A DNA stretch of 9,567 bases from JBEVOS01 sp964564595 (GCA_964564595.1 CAZMCA010000131.1:1-9567); one strand, 5' to 3'; shown: positions 1-6,331, counted from the stretch's first letter. Notes: generated from the sequence alone by a model not told the origin. Numbers and translations: made by a program.

Positions 1-348
1 GCCCGCGATGAGGAGGTCGCTGGCGCGCGCGAGTTGGACGGCAAGGCAGGTGTCCAGCACGTCGGACGAGGTCATGCCCTGGTGGGCAAAGCGCGCGTCG
101 TCGCCCACATGCTCGGCCACGTTGGTGAGAAAGGCGATGACGTCGTGCTTGGTCTCGCGCTCGATCGCGTCGATGCGGGCGACCTCGAACTTGCCCTTCT
201 CGCGGTACGTCTTGGCGGCGGAGGCGGGGATGACGCCTTTTTGCGCCAGGGCCTCCATCGCGAGCGTTTCGATTTCGAGCCAGATTTCGAAGCGCGCCTC
301 TGCGGTCCAGAGCGCCTCCATTTCCTTGCGGGCGTAGCGGGGAATCAT
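1..348 (-). CDS. purB: Adenylosuccinate lyase, N-terminal part (runs off the left edge)
   Basis: PurB is a fumarase/aspartase-superfamily enzyme of purine synthesis. It releases fumarate from SAICAR to give AICAR and from adenylosuccinate to give AMP. Only the first 116 residues are present; the rest lies left of the window. The start MIPRYARKEM followed by LWTAEARFEIWLEIE (residues 13-27) is the typical PurB opening. ETKHDVIAFL (65-74) and the conserved GMTSSDVLDT (91-100) line the active site in this family. The fumarase-superfamily signature with the flexible catalytic serine loop is not in view. The start at 348 matches the family N-terminus, although the ribosome site before it is weak. 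It follows the methyltransferase on the same strand after a 37-nt gap. Identification is confident; completeness cannot be judged. Confidence 0.95.
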   Translation of the reverse strand, partial: MIPRYARKEMEALWTAEARFEIWLEIETLAMEALAQKGVIPASAAKTYREKGKFEVARIDAIERETKHDVIAFLTNVAEHVGDDARFAHQGMTSSDVLDTCLAVQLARASDLLIAG

Positions 349-385
349 GGGCGCTTCGTAGCGGCGCGTGCGCTGCGGGGCAAAT

Positions 386-1099
386 TCAGGCCGGCTTTTG
401 CGCCAGGCACATGATCGACCAGCCGGCGCCCAGCGCTTCGAGCGCGCGCTGGTAGGCGTGGCCCGTCAACGGGTTGAGGAGGGCTTGGACCTTGTGCGCG
501 GCGAAGAGGCGCATCGGGCCCTCCTTGGCGCGCGGGACCACGGTGAACATTTCGCGGACCGAAAAGTGCGGCGCGGCGAGCGTGCGGAGCTGATCGCGAT
601 CGACCCAATTGCGGACCCAGCCATCGGCCGGGGGAAGTTTGTTCTTCTCCAGCACGGGGCGGTTCTGCGTGGCCATCATCATCATGCCGCCGGGCTTCAG
701 AAGGCGGGCGATCTTGGCCATGAACGCCGGCTGATCGGCGACATGCGAGAGCACTTCGATGTTCACGATTGCATCGAAGCTCGCGTCTGGAAATTCCATC
801 GCGAGGAAGTCGCCGGCGGCGAAGGTGATGTGCGGCATACGCTGGCTGGCGCGCGCGATGACTTCGTCGGCGTGATCGATGCCGGTGACGCGGCCATATG
901 GCGCCATGCGTTCGCACATCCAGCCGGCGCCGCAGCCGACTTCGAGGATGTTGAGATCGCGCCGGCCGAGCGCATCGAGCCAGCGTAGGATCTCACGCGA
1001 ATAGCGATCGGAGAGATCGTCGAGCTCCTTTTCACGGCCCTGGGCGTTCCAGGCGTTCCAAACCTCGCTCTCGGCGCGTGCTGGCGTGGCGGCTGTCAT
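386..1099 (-). CDS. Class I SAM-dependent methyltransferase (Methyltransf_11/25-like)
   Basis: 237 residues with a complete Rossmann-type methyltransferase core. Motif I is ILEVGCGAGW (51-60). The acidic residue that binds the SAM ribose is D75 in VTGID. The next stretch AAGDFLAMEFPDASFDAI (94-111) holds the motif II region, and LLKPGG (133-138) is the motif III loop. It has no signal peptide or membrane segment, so it is probably cytosolic. The C-terminal about 80 residues, with VRNWVDRDQLRTL and repeated tryptophans, would form the substrate cap. The pattern resembles UbiG/small-molecule O- or C-methyltransferases, but the substrate cannot be read from the sequence. The start at 1099 has a weak AGGCGGA about 7 nt upstream. 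It lies 83 nt downstream of the GNAT gene and 37 nt upstream of purB on the same strand, so it may be in the same transcription unit. Confidence 0.88.
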   Translation of the reverse strand: MTAATPARAESEVWNAWNAQGREKELDDLSDRYSREILRWLDALGRRDLNILEVGCGAGWMCERMAPYGRVTGIDHADEVIARASQRMPHITFAAGDFLAMEFPDASFDAIVNIEVLSHVADQPAFMAKIARLLKPGGMMMMATQNRPVLEKNKLPPADGWVRNWVDRDQLRTLAAPHFSVREMFTVVPRAKEGPMRLFAAHKVQALLNPLTGHAYQRALEALGAGWSIMCLAQKPA

Positions 1100-1182
1100 G
1101 ACAGGGTCCGCCTAGCATTTTGCGCGCGCCGCCGGAATGCGCGACGCCATCAGCGCGACTTTCGCCGCGTTTTTGGGGCGCC

Positions 1183-1629
1183 TTAACCAAGCGCCTTTCG
1201 GAACGCGACGATCCTCTCGACCTCTTCATAGCCGAGGGCCGCGTGCGCCTTCTGACTCACTTCGTTCCAGAGCTGTGTGTCCGATCCGATTTCGGTGTGG
1301 CCGCGTGCGCGCGCCCAATCCTCCGCGGCGGCGACGAGCGCGCGCCCGGCGCCGTGGCCGCGCCGGTGCGCGGCGACGCACCAGCCTTCGATGAACGCGA
1401 CTGGGCTCGTTTCGCAGCCTTCGGCGTAGTCGCGCTCTGAAAGTTCGATCATACCGGTGATCTCGCCGCTCTCTTCGCAGAGCAGCACGTGTTGGCGCAT
1501 CGATTGGCGCCCGGCGAAGTGATTGTCGATGTCTTCGGCGAGCAACGCGGCGTCCTCGTCCGGCCAGAGGGCGACGCGGAGCTTCAGCCACGCATCGCGA
1601 TCCTCCGGCTGGGCGGGGCGAACTAGCAT
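1183..1629 (-). CDS. GNAT acetyltransferase, aminoglycoside 6'-N-acetyltransferase-like
   Basis: 148 residues, a single GNAT domain spanning almost the whole protein. The acetyl-CoA pyrophosphate loop is RRGHGAGRAL (89-98). The pattern matches what I remember of the AAC(6')-I subfamily, such as the AAC(6')-Iy and -Iz types: an N-terminal VRPAQPEDRDAWLKLRVALWP (3-23), then ERDYAEGCETSPVAFIEGW (65-83), then IGSDTQLWNEVSQKAHAALG (114-133) and EEVERIVAFRKAL. Members of that family acetylate the 6'-amino group of aminoglycosides, but many chromosomal relatives confer no resistance, so the substrate is inference. The start lies 7 nt after the stop of the upstream MFS transporter, which suggests translational coupling. 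A transporter-acetyltransferase pair could act on the same compound, but this is not shown. Confidence 0.88.
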   Translation of the reverse strand: MLVRPAQPEDRDAWLKLRVALWPDEDAALLAEDIDNHFAGRQSMRQHVLLCEESGEITGMIELSERDYAEGCETSPVAFIEGWCVAAHRRGHGAGRALVAAAEDWARARGHTEIGSDTQLWNEVSQKAHAALGYEEVERIVAFRKALG

Positions 1630-1636
1630 TTGGCGA

Positions 1637-3163
1637 TCACCCGGCGGCGTTCCGTTCAGCGCGTTCGCGCATCAGTTTGGCGAGGCCGATGGAGCCGAGC
1701 AGGTAGTGCACGGCGGCCCAAGCGTAGAACGCGAGCGTCACGATGATGCCTTGGCGCGATGCGCGCGCGCTCGCGTTTGCGCAATCGGCGACGAGTTCTG
1801 CGTTGGCGCCCTCGGGCGCGACGCCGCCGGGGCATGCCTGGATGAAGCTCATCGGGTGGCCCATCTCGCTCGCGGACGGGAAGAACGTTCCCATCGTCGC
1901 CGCGATCGTGCCGAGCTGTTCGCCGCTATTGAAATGGAACTGCGCGAGTTGATCGATAAGCCAGCCGGTGAAGGGCGGGCCGCCGCCGAGCGCGAGGAGG
2001 TTGAGGAAGAAGAAGAGAAGCGCCGTGGCGGTCGCGCGGCGGCGCGTTTCGACGACGTTTTGCACCACGCCGAACGTTGGGCCGAGATAGGTGTAGTGGA
2101 AGACGCCCGGGATCAGCAGGATCGCGGCGGCGTAGCGCCAATCGTCGAGCATATACGCGTAGATGTAGATCGGCGTTGCGATGGCAAGGCCGATGGCGGG
2201 CACGATCGCGTACCAAGCCGCGCTGCGCTTGCCCAAGAAATCGGTGACGAAGCCGCCAAGCAGCGTGCCAAGACCGGCGGAGAAGCCGCCGACGAGGCCG
2301 AATACCAAGCCCACCGTTGCGAGATCCAATCCGAACTGCCGGATGAAGTACGGCGCGCCGAACGCGCCTGAGCCGTACCCCGCGAACGAGGCGATGGTGA
2401 CGCCGAGCACGATGTTGAGCACCGGCCAATTGCCAAAGAGCGTGCCTGCGACGGAGCCAAGCTCCTTGAACTCATCGCCGAGCGAAAAGGGCGGCGGCTT
2501 GACCGCGACGGATTCGGGCGCAACGCCGCGTGCGATCGCATCGGAATGGCCGCGCACCGGCTCCTTGACGAACACTTTGAGCGCGAGCGCGACGAGCACG
2601 CCCGGCAGCCCGACGACGACGAAGGCCCAGCGCCAATCGAACGTTTGTGCGATCCAGCCGCCGGCAATCGCGCCGATCATGCCGCCGAGCGGAATGCCGA
2701 ACGAATAGATCGCGAGCGCCGACGCGCGTTTCTGCGGCGCGAAATAATCCGAGATGAGAGAGTGCGCGGGCGGCGAAAGTCCCGCTTCGCCAACGCCAAC
2801 GCCGACACGGAAGAGCAGCAGCTGCCAGAAGCTGTGCGCGGCGCCGCAGAGCGCGGTGAACCCCGACCAGATGACTATGGCGACGGCGATGATGTTGACG
2901 CGGTTCCAGCGCTCCGCGAGCCGCGCGATCGGAAGGCCCAGCGTGGTGTAGAGCGCGGCGAACGCAATGCCGCCGAGGAGGCCGAGTTCGGTGTCGGTGA
3001 GGTGGAGATCGACTTTGATCGCCTGGCCGATTGTGGAGATGATCGTGCGGTCGATGAAGTTGAACGTGTAGGCGAGCACCAGCAGCCAGAGCACGCTCTG
3101 CTTGTAGCCCTCCGAGTAATCTCTCGAGTCAGCGGCTCCAGCCGGTACGGTCGCGTCCGTCAT
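1637..3163 (-). CDS. Spinster-like MFS transporter (copy 1)
   Basis: 508 residues, inner membrane, about 12 membrane helices. TM1 contains LVLAYTFNFIDR (28-39). The loop 2-3 motif is the MFS motif A variant GLPIARLAERWNRVNI (76-91). The block GEAGLSPPAHSLISDYF (125-141) is typical of the bacterial spinster-like MFS group. A long loop between the last two helices (about 408-472) carries two cysteines, C444 and C461. The chosen ATG gives the usual short hydrophilic N-terminus and has GGGGGAA at -4 to -10. The longer open frame upstream (to 3304) adds 47 arginine-rich residues without membrane character. Substrates in this family range over lipids, sugars and aromatic compounds and cannot be assigned here. 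It is a diverged paralogue of the transporter at 3429-4928. Confidence 0.92.
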   Translation of the reverse strand: MTDATVPAGAADSRDYSEGYKQSVLWLLVLAYTFNFIDRTIISTIGQAIKVDLHLTDTELGLLGGIAFAALYTTLGLPIARLAERWNRVNIIAVAIVIWSGFTALCGAAHSFWQLLLFRVGVGVGEAGLSPPAHSLISDYFAPQKRASALAIYSFGIPLGGMIGAIAGGWIAQTFDWRWAFVVVGLPGVLVALALKVFVKEPVRGHSDAIARGVAPESVAVKPPPFSLGDEFKELGSVAGTLFGNWPVLNIVLGVTIASFAGYGSGAFGAPYFIRQFGLDLATVGLVFGLVGGFSAGLGTLLGGFVTDFLGKRSAAWYAIVPAIGLAIATPIYIYAYMLDDWRYAAAILLIPGVFHYTYLGPTFGVVQNVVETRRRATATALLFFFLNLLALGGGPPFTGWLIDQLAQFHFNSGEQLGTIAATMGTFFPSASEMGHPMSFIQACPGGVAPEGANAELVADCANASARASRQGIIVTLAFYAWAAVHYLLGSIGLAKLMRERAERNAAG

Positions 3164-3166
3164 GCG

Positions 3167-3173
3167 TTCCCCC
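3167..3173 (-). promoter_or_regulatory. Ribosome binding site deciding the start of MFS copy 1
   Basis: GGGGGAA on the minus strand lies 3 nt before the ATG at 3163. The paralogue has the same CGGGGGAA core before its own start, which supports choosing the inner ATG in both genes. Confidence 0.55.
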
Positions 3174-3246
3174 GTCGTGCGCTCTTTGGCGCTTGCAACG
3201 GTTAGAACACGCTTCCCCGATGTTGCGAAGCGGCATCCGGCGCCTC

Positions 3247-3416
3247 GCCTTCCCGCTCGATGGGGGAGACCACGCCGGAGGCGCGGGTAGGCGCGCGCGC
3301 GCAAGGGTCGGCTGTGCGCTTTTGGCGAAATGCCTCACGCGCAATGCGTATGATGTCGCGCGCGCGCCCCTCCAGCGTCGCTATAGCGACGCAGCCTCCC
3401 CCATCGAGGGGGAGGC
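3247..3416. repeat. Imperfect inverted-repeat element, BIME/MITE-like
   Basis: The 265-bp gap between the two transporters holds about 170 bp whose ends mirror each other. The right end (3394-3416) is GCCTCCCCC-ATCGA-GGGGGAGGC, a 9-bp perfect stem with a 5-nt loop. The left end (3247-3270) is a degraded copy in the opposite orientation that shares CTCGATGGGGGAG. Further in, both sides have a run of alternating CG (about 3292-3303 and 3357-3367), also mirrored. The central part shows no coding character. The element resembles interspersed palindromic repeats common in alphaproteobacterial intergenic DNA. It ends 12 nt downstream of the stop of MFS copy 2, so it could also end or stabilise that transcript. 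Lack of a T-tract argues against a classical intrinsic terminator. Confidence 0.6.
3375..3392. repeat. Perfect 18-bp palindrome GCGTCGCTATAGCGACGC
   Basis: The sequence equals its own reverse complement over all 18 bases. It lies 1 nt from the 9-bp-stem hairpin at 3394-3416, inside the inverted-repeat element. It could be a cruciform, the core of the repeat or a dimeric protein site. No equally good copy is seen in the left half of the element. Confidence 0.7.
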
Positions 3417-3428
3417 GTTGGCGTTGCG

Positions 3429-4928
3429 TCAGTGGACCTTCGACACGAGGTCGCGTTGGAGCGTGCGCGACGAGAAGATGAAGAAGAGGCCCGCGGGGAT
3501 GAAGATGAGCGCGGTCGCGGCCATCGAGAGGCGCAGGCCCTCTCCATATGCCATCTGGCACACCGCGCGCTGATCGTCCGCGAGCGCGGAGAGATCGCGG
3601 GCGCGGCAGATGTCGTTCGTCAGCACGTCAGCCATGCCGGCGTTGGCGATCTGCATCGACATGAAATAGTCCGACAGCCAGCCGACGATCTGCGGGCCAA
3701 GGCCATTGCCGATCAACGCGACGGTGAGCAACAGCACCGCAATCGCGGACGCGCGTGAGCGCGCCGACACAACGCCCTGACCGATCGTGTATTGCGAGCC
3801 GAGATAGGCGTAGTGCAGCACGGCCGCCACGCTCCAGAGTGCGAAGGCAAGGCCAAGCCGCTCCGTCGGCTGGAAGAACGCGCCGAGATAGAACGGGATC
3901 GCCAGGATAAGCCCGACGCCGGGCAGGATCGCGACCGCATTCGGGAAACGCGGCGAGAAGCGCTCGATCAGGAAGCCGCCCAGGAACGTGCCGCACGCGG
4001 AGAAGAGCGAGAGCGGCAAGCCGAAGCGAAGCGCGAACTCACCGGGCGAAATGCCGTGCACGCGCTGCGCCATCGGCGCTTGAAAGCCCGCGAGGCCGTA
4101 GCCGACGAGCGCGGTGAGCGCCGCGCCTAAGGCCATCAGCCAGAATGTCGGCTTGCGGGAGAGTTCGCGCAGCGTTTCGACGAAGCTCGCTTTCTCGGCG
4201 CGCACAGCGCCTGGCGGATCGGAATAGCCGCGCGGCGGCTCACGCATCGTGAAGAGCACGATGAGCGCGAGAATGACGCCGGGCGCGCCGATCACGACGA
4301 ACGCAACGCGCCAGCCTTCGACTTGATTCCAGTCGAGCAGATTGAGCACCCAGGTCCAGTTCCACGCTTCGAACATCGCGGCGATCGCGGGGCCGTGCAG
4401 CCCTGTTGCGATCGGCCCGCCGAACGCGTTCGAGAGCGCGCCGCCGATGGTGACGCCCATTGAGAAGATGCCGAGCGCGTTCACGCGATTGCGGGGCGTG
4501 AAGTAGTCCGCGATCAGCGAGTTCGCGGGCGGGGTGCAGCCCGCTTCGCCGATCGCGACGCCGATGCGCGCCATCAGGAGAAACGCAAAGCTCGTCGCCA
4601 GGCCGCAGAGCGCGGCCATGATCGACCAGATCGAAATACAAAGCGCGATGATCCAGACGCGGTTGTAGCGGTCCGCCGCCATCGCGATCGGGATGCCCAT
4701 CAGCGCGTAGAAGATCGCGAAGGGCGGGCCGTTGAGGAAGCCGTACTGGCTGTCGCTCAGATTGAACTCGTCGATCACCGGCTGGGCGATGACGGAGAGC
4801 AAATTCCGGTCGATGAAGTTGAGCGTGTAGACGAGGACAAGGAGGGTCAGCACGTAGCCGCGATACGGCTTGGAGCCAAAGCCAGCATTTTCGGCCGGGC
4901 GCGCGCCGTCCGCCGTTACATCCGCCAT
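3429..4928 (-). CDS. Spinster-like MFS transporter (copy 2)
   Basis: 499 residues, about 12 membrane helices, inner membrane. It has the same landmarks as copy 1: VLVYTLNFIDR (31-41), the motif A variant GIPIAMAADRYNRVWI (78-93), and GEAGCTPPANSLIADYF (127-143). The loop before the last helix has a cysteine pair, C441 and C457, at nearly the same spacing as in copy 1. Compared with copy 1 it has an extra tryptophan-rich stretch at about 178-205 between helices 5 and 6. The ATG at 4928 follows GGGGGAAGAG and matches the N-terminal length of copy 1; an upstream in-frame ATG at 4982 adds 18 residues and has a poorer site. It starts 111 nt from the stop of the merR gene and lies upstream of copy 1 on the same strand. 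Substrate unknown. Confidence 0.92.
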   Translation of the reverse strand: MADVTADGARPAENAGFGSKPYRGYVLTLLVLVYTLNFIDRNLLSVIAQPVIDEFNLSDSQYGFLNGPPFAIFYALMGIPIAMAADRYNRVWIIALCISIWSIMAALCGLATSFAFLLMARIGVAIGEAGCTPPANSLIADYFTPRNRVNALGIFSMGVTIGGALSNAFGGPIATGLHGPAIAAMFEAWNWTWVLNLLDWNQVEGWRVAFVVIGAPGVILALIVLFTMREPPRGYSDPPGAVRAEKASFVETLRELSRKPTFWLMALGAALTALVGYGLAGFQAPMAQRVHGISPGEFALRFGLPLSLFSACGTFLGGFLIERFSPRFPNAVAILPGVGLILAIPFYLGAFFQPTERLGLAFALWSVAAVLHYAYLGSQYTIGQGVVSARSRASAIAVLLLTVALIGNGLGPQIVGWLSDYFMSMQIANAGMADVLTNDICRARDLSALADDQRAVCQMAYGEGLRLSMAATALIFIPAGLFFIFSSRTLQRDLVSKVH

Positions 4929-4931
4929 CTG

Positions 4932-4941
4932 CTCTTCCCCC
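4932..4941 (-). promoter_or_regulatory. Ribosome binding site deciding the start of MFS copy 2
   Basis: GGGGGAAGAG on the minus strand lies 3 nt before the ATG at 4928 and favours it over the in-frame ATG at 4982. The 111-bp upstream gap (4929-5039) has short GC palindromes but no convincing promoter that I can name. Confidence 0.55.
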
Positions 4942-5039
4942 GAGACGCTCTTGGTTTTGCCGACCCCTATAGCGGGCCCCATGGGGGTTCCGCTAGCGGC
5001 AAGCCACTGAGGGGAAAGGGGGCAGGCGGCCGCTGCGCA

Positions 5040-5447
5040 TTAGCCCGCTTTGCGTGGTTCGAACGCAGTGAGAATGGGGCACGGCCCTGCCGCGCGCGCG
5101 GCACACGTCGTTGCCAATCGCGCCAGCGCATAACGCGCGGCGGAAAGTTCGGCGATCTTCAAATCGAGCGCGGCGATGCGCGTGCGCGCCATGTTGCGCG
5201 CCTCGGCGCGATCGTCGGTGGCGTCGAGCGCGAGGAGTTGGCCGATCTCATCGAGCGTGAAGCCTGCGACCTGCGCGGATTTGATGAAGCGAAGGCGGCG
5301 CACGTCGTGTTCGTCGTAGCGGCGTATGTGACCGGTGGTGCTGCCGCCCTGCGCGCGGGGCGGCTCCGCGATCAGGCCGCGGCGCTGGTAGTACCGAACG
5401 GTCTCGACGCCCACGCCGCCTGCGCGGGCGAGGCCAGCAATGGTCAT
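5040..5447 (-). CDS. MerR-family transcriptional regulator, mercury-sensor-like with altered metal site
   Basis: 135 residues. The N-terminal winged helix-turn-helix reads MTIAGLARAGGVGVETVRYY, then QRRGLI (21-26), the family signature, followed by IRRYDEHDVRRLRFIKSAQ (41-59). GFTLDEIGQLL (62-72) leads into the long dimerisation helix (about 83-113). The C-terminal metal-binding loop is TTCAARAAGPCPIL (113-126) with C115 and C123, like the C117/C126 loop of Tn501 MerR. The position matching MerR C82 is R80 or a neighbouring Asp, so the third Hg ligand is missing. The inducer is therefore uncertain: another thiophilic metal or a thiol/redox signal. The start at 5447 gives the standard family N-terminus. 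Longer frames would run through the operator. It is divergent from the glutaredoxin-MauE gene, whose promoter carries a mer-type operator. Confidence 0.93.
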   Translation of the reverse strand: MTIAGLARAGGVGVETVRYYQRRGLIAEPPRAQGGSTTGHIRRYDEHDVRRLRFIKSAQVAGFTLDEIGQLLALDATDDRAEARNMARTRIAALDLKIAELSAARYALARLATTCAARAAGPCPILTAFEPRKAG

Positions 5448-5461
5448 GTCCGCCAAGGGGC

Positions 5462-5493
5462 TTGCCTCCGTACTATGGTACGGAGCCCATATA
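5462..5493 (+). promoter_or_regulatory. MerR-type promoter of the glutaredoxin-MauE gene
   Basis: A -35 box TTGCCT (5462-5467) and a -10-like CATATA (5488-5493) are separated by 20 bp, longer than the normal 17. Such a stretched spacer, with the operator inside it, is the hallmark of MerR-activated promoters, where the activator untwists the DNA. The predicted transcript would start near 5500, leaving a leader of about 27 nt before the ATG at 5527 with GAGAGAG as ribosome site. Confidence 0.75.
5466..5485. promoter_or_regulatory. mer-type operator (dyad, 8-4-8)
   Basis: CTCCGTAC-TATG-GTACGGAG is a perfect dyad with 8-bp arms and a 4-bp centre. The arms are nearly identical to the Tn501/Tn21 mer operator, which I recall as TCCGTAC-N4-GTACGGA. 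It sits between the -35 and -10 boxes of the rightward promoter and 19 bp upstream of the merR start codon. It is the expected binding site of the adjacent MerR protein. Confidence 0.88.
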
Positions 5494-5515
5494 GGCGCGG
5501 TGACGTTCCCGACAA
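5488..5515 (-). promoter_or_regulatory. Putative divergent promoter of merR sharing the -10 box
   Basis: On the minus strand TTGTCG (5515-5510) and TATATG (5493-5488) are spaced by 16 bp. The -10 is the reverse complement of the rightward -10 box. Transcription would start near 5481, inside the operator, so MerR binding would repress its own gene, as in known mer loci. Both boxes are partial consensus matches. Confidence 0.5.
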
Positions 5516-5526
5516 GTGAGAGAGAA

Positions 5527-6276
5527 ATGAGCATCCCTGCCGCCACCCAACGCAAAGCCGACATCCACCGTATGGTGATGCCGGGCCACACGTGCCCCTA
5601 TGGGCTGAAGGCGCTCGACCTGCTGAAGCGCAAGGGCTTTGCGGTCGAAGATCATCCGTTGCGCACGCGCGAAGAGACCGACGCGTTCAAGTCCGCGCAT
5701 GATGTGAAAACGACGCCGCAGACTTTCATCGATGGCAAGCGCATTGGCGGCTACGACGATCTGCGCCGCTATTTCGGCCAGCGCGTGCCGGAGGCGGGCG
5801 CAACGAGCTATTGGCCGGTACTAACCGTGTTCGCCGTCGCGGCCGCGATGGCGCTGGCGGTGAGCTACACCGTCGTCGGCAACGCCTTCACGATACGCGC
5901 CGGCGAACTTGCGATCGCGTTCGCGATGACGCTGCTGGCGATGCTGAAGCTGCAGGACATCGAGAAATTCTCGGCGATGTTCCTCAACTACGACCTGCTT
6001 GCGAAGCGCTGGGTGCGATACGGCTATATCTATCCGTGGGCGGAGTTCACGGCGGGCTTGCTGATGATCGCGGGCGCGCTGATCTGGATCGCCGCGCCGA
6101 TCGCGCTCTTCATCGGCACGGTGGGCGCAGTCTCCGTGTTCAAGGCTGTCTATATCGACAAGCGCGAACTGAAATGCGCGTGCGTCGGCGGCTCGTCGAA
6201 CGTGCCGCTCGGGTTCGTGTCGCTGACGGAAAACCTGATGATGATCGCGATGGCGGTGTGGATGCTCGCGATGTAG
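5527..6276 (+). CDS. Glutaredoxin-MauE/DoxX-like membrane fusion protein
   Basis: 249 residues. Residues about 12-85 form a glutaredoxin domain: active site HTCPYGLKAL with C23-P-Y-G26, the cis-proline loop TTPQTF (62-67) and the glutathione-site GGYDDL (74-79). The second cysteine of the usual CPYC is Gly, so it is monothiol. Residues about 96-249 form a MauE/DoxX-type membrane domain with about four helices (96-118, 122-142, 170-208, 229-248). A C217-A-C219 pair lies just before the last helix, within ELKCACVGGSSNVPLG. Known relatives are called MauE/DoxX family redox-associated membrane proteins. A role in moving reducing power or handling a thiol-bound metal at the inner membrane is inference. 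The ATG at 5527 has GAGAGAG just upstream and lies downstream of the MerR-type promoter. The in-frame ATG at 5440 is rejected because it would place the operator in the coding region. Confidence 0.9.
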   Translation: MSIPAATQRKADIHRMVMPGHTCPYGLKALDLLKRKGFAVEDHPLRTREETDAFKSAHDVKTTPQTFIDGKRIGGYDDLRRYFGQRVPEAGATSYWPVLTVFAVAAAMALAVSYTVVGNAFTIRAGELAIAFAMTLLAMLKLQDIEKFSAMFLNYDLLAKRWVRYGYIYPWAEFTAGLLMIAGALIWIAAPIALFIGTVGAVSVFKAVYIDKRELKCACVGGSSNVPLGFVSLTENLMMIAMAVWMLAM

Positions 6277-6331
6277 CGCGGTTTGATGGCGCTCAAGGCG
6301 GGCCGCGGGCGCGCGTCGCAGGTTCGCTCGC

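Noticed and set aside
8..414. Plus-strand open frames of 109 and 126 codons
   Set aside because: They are antisense shadows of purB; their translations lack any family pattern while the minus strand reads a clear PurB N-terminus.
368..988. Plus-strand frame of 206 codons over the methyltransferase
   Set aside because: It is a GC-rich shadow; the minus frame has all methyltransferase motifs in order.
1523..3205. Long plus-strand frames of 282, 175 and 219 codons
   Set aside because: They have highly charged, low-complexity translations antisense to MFS copy 1.
3394..3416. Intrinsic terminator for MFS copy 2
   Set aside because: The stem is strong but no T-run follows in either direction, so it is described as part of a repeat instead.
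3202..3573. Open frames of 119, 126 and 73 codons between the two transporters
   Set aside because: They run through the hairpin-rich repeat and into MFS copy 2; composition and lack of start signals argue against coding.
4977..5034. Short palindromes CCCCATGGGG, CCGCTAGCGG and GCGGCCGC upstream of MFS copy 2
   Set aside because: They are 8-10 bp and expected often by chance in GC-rich DNA; no promoter spacing is consistent with them.
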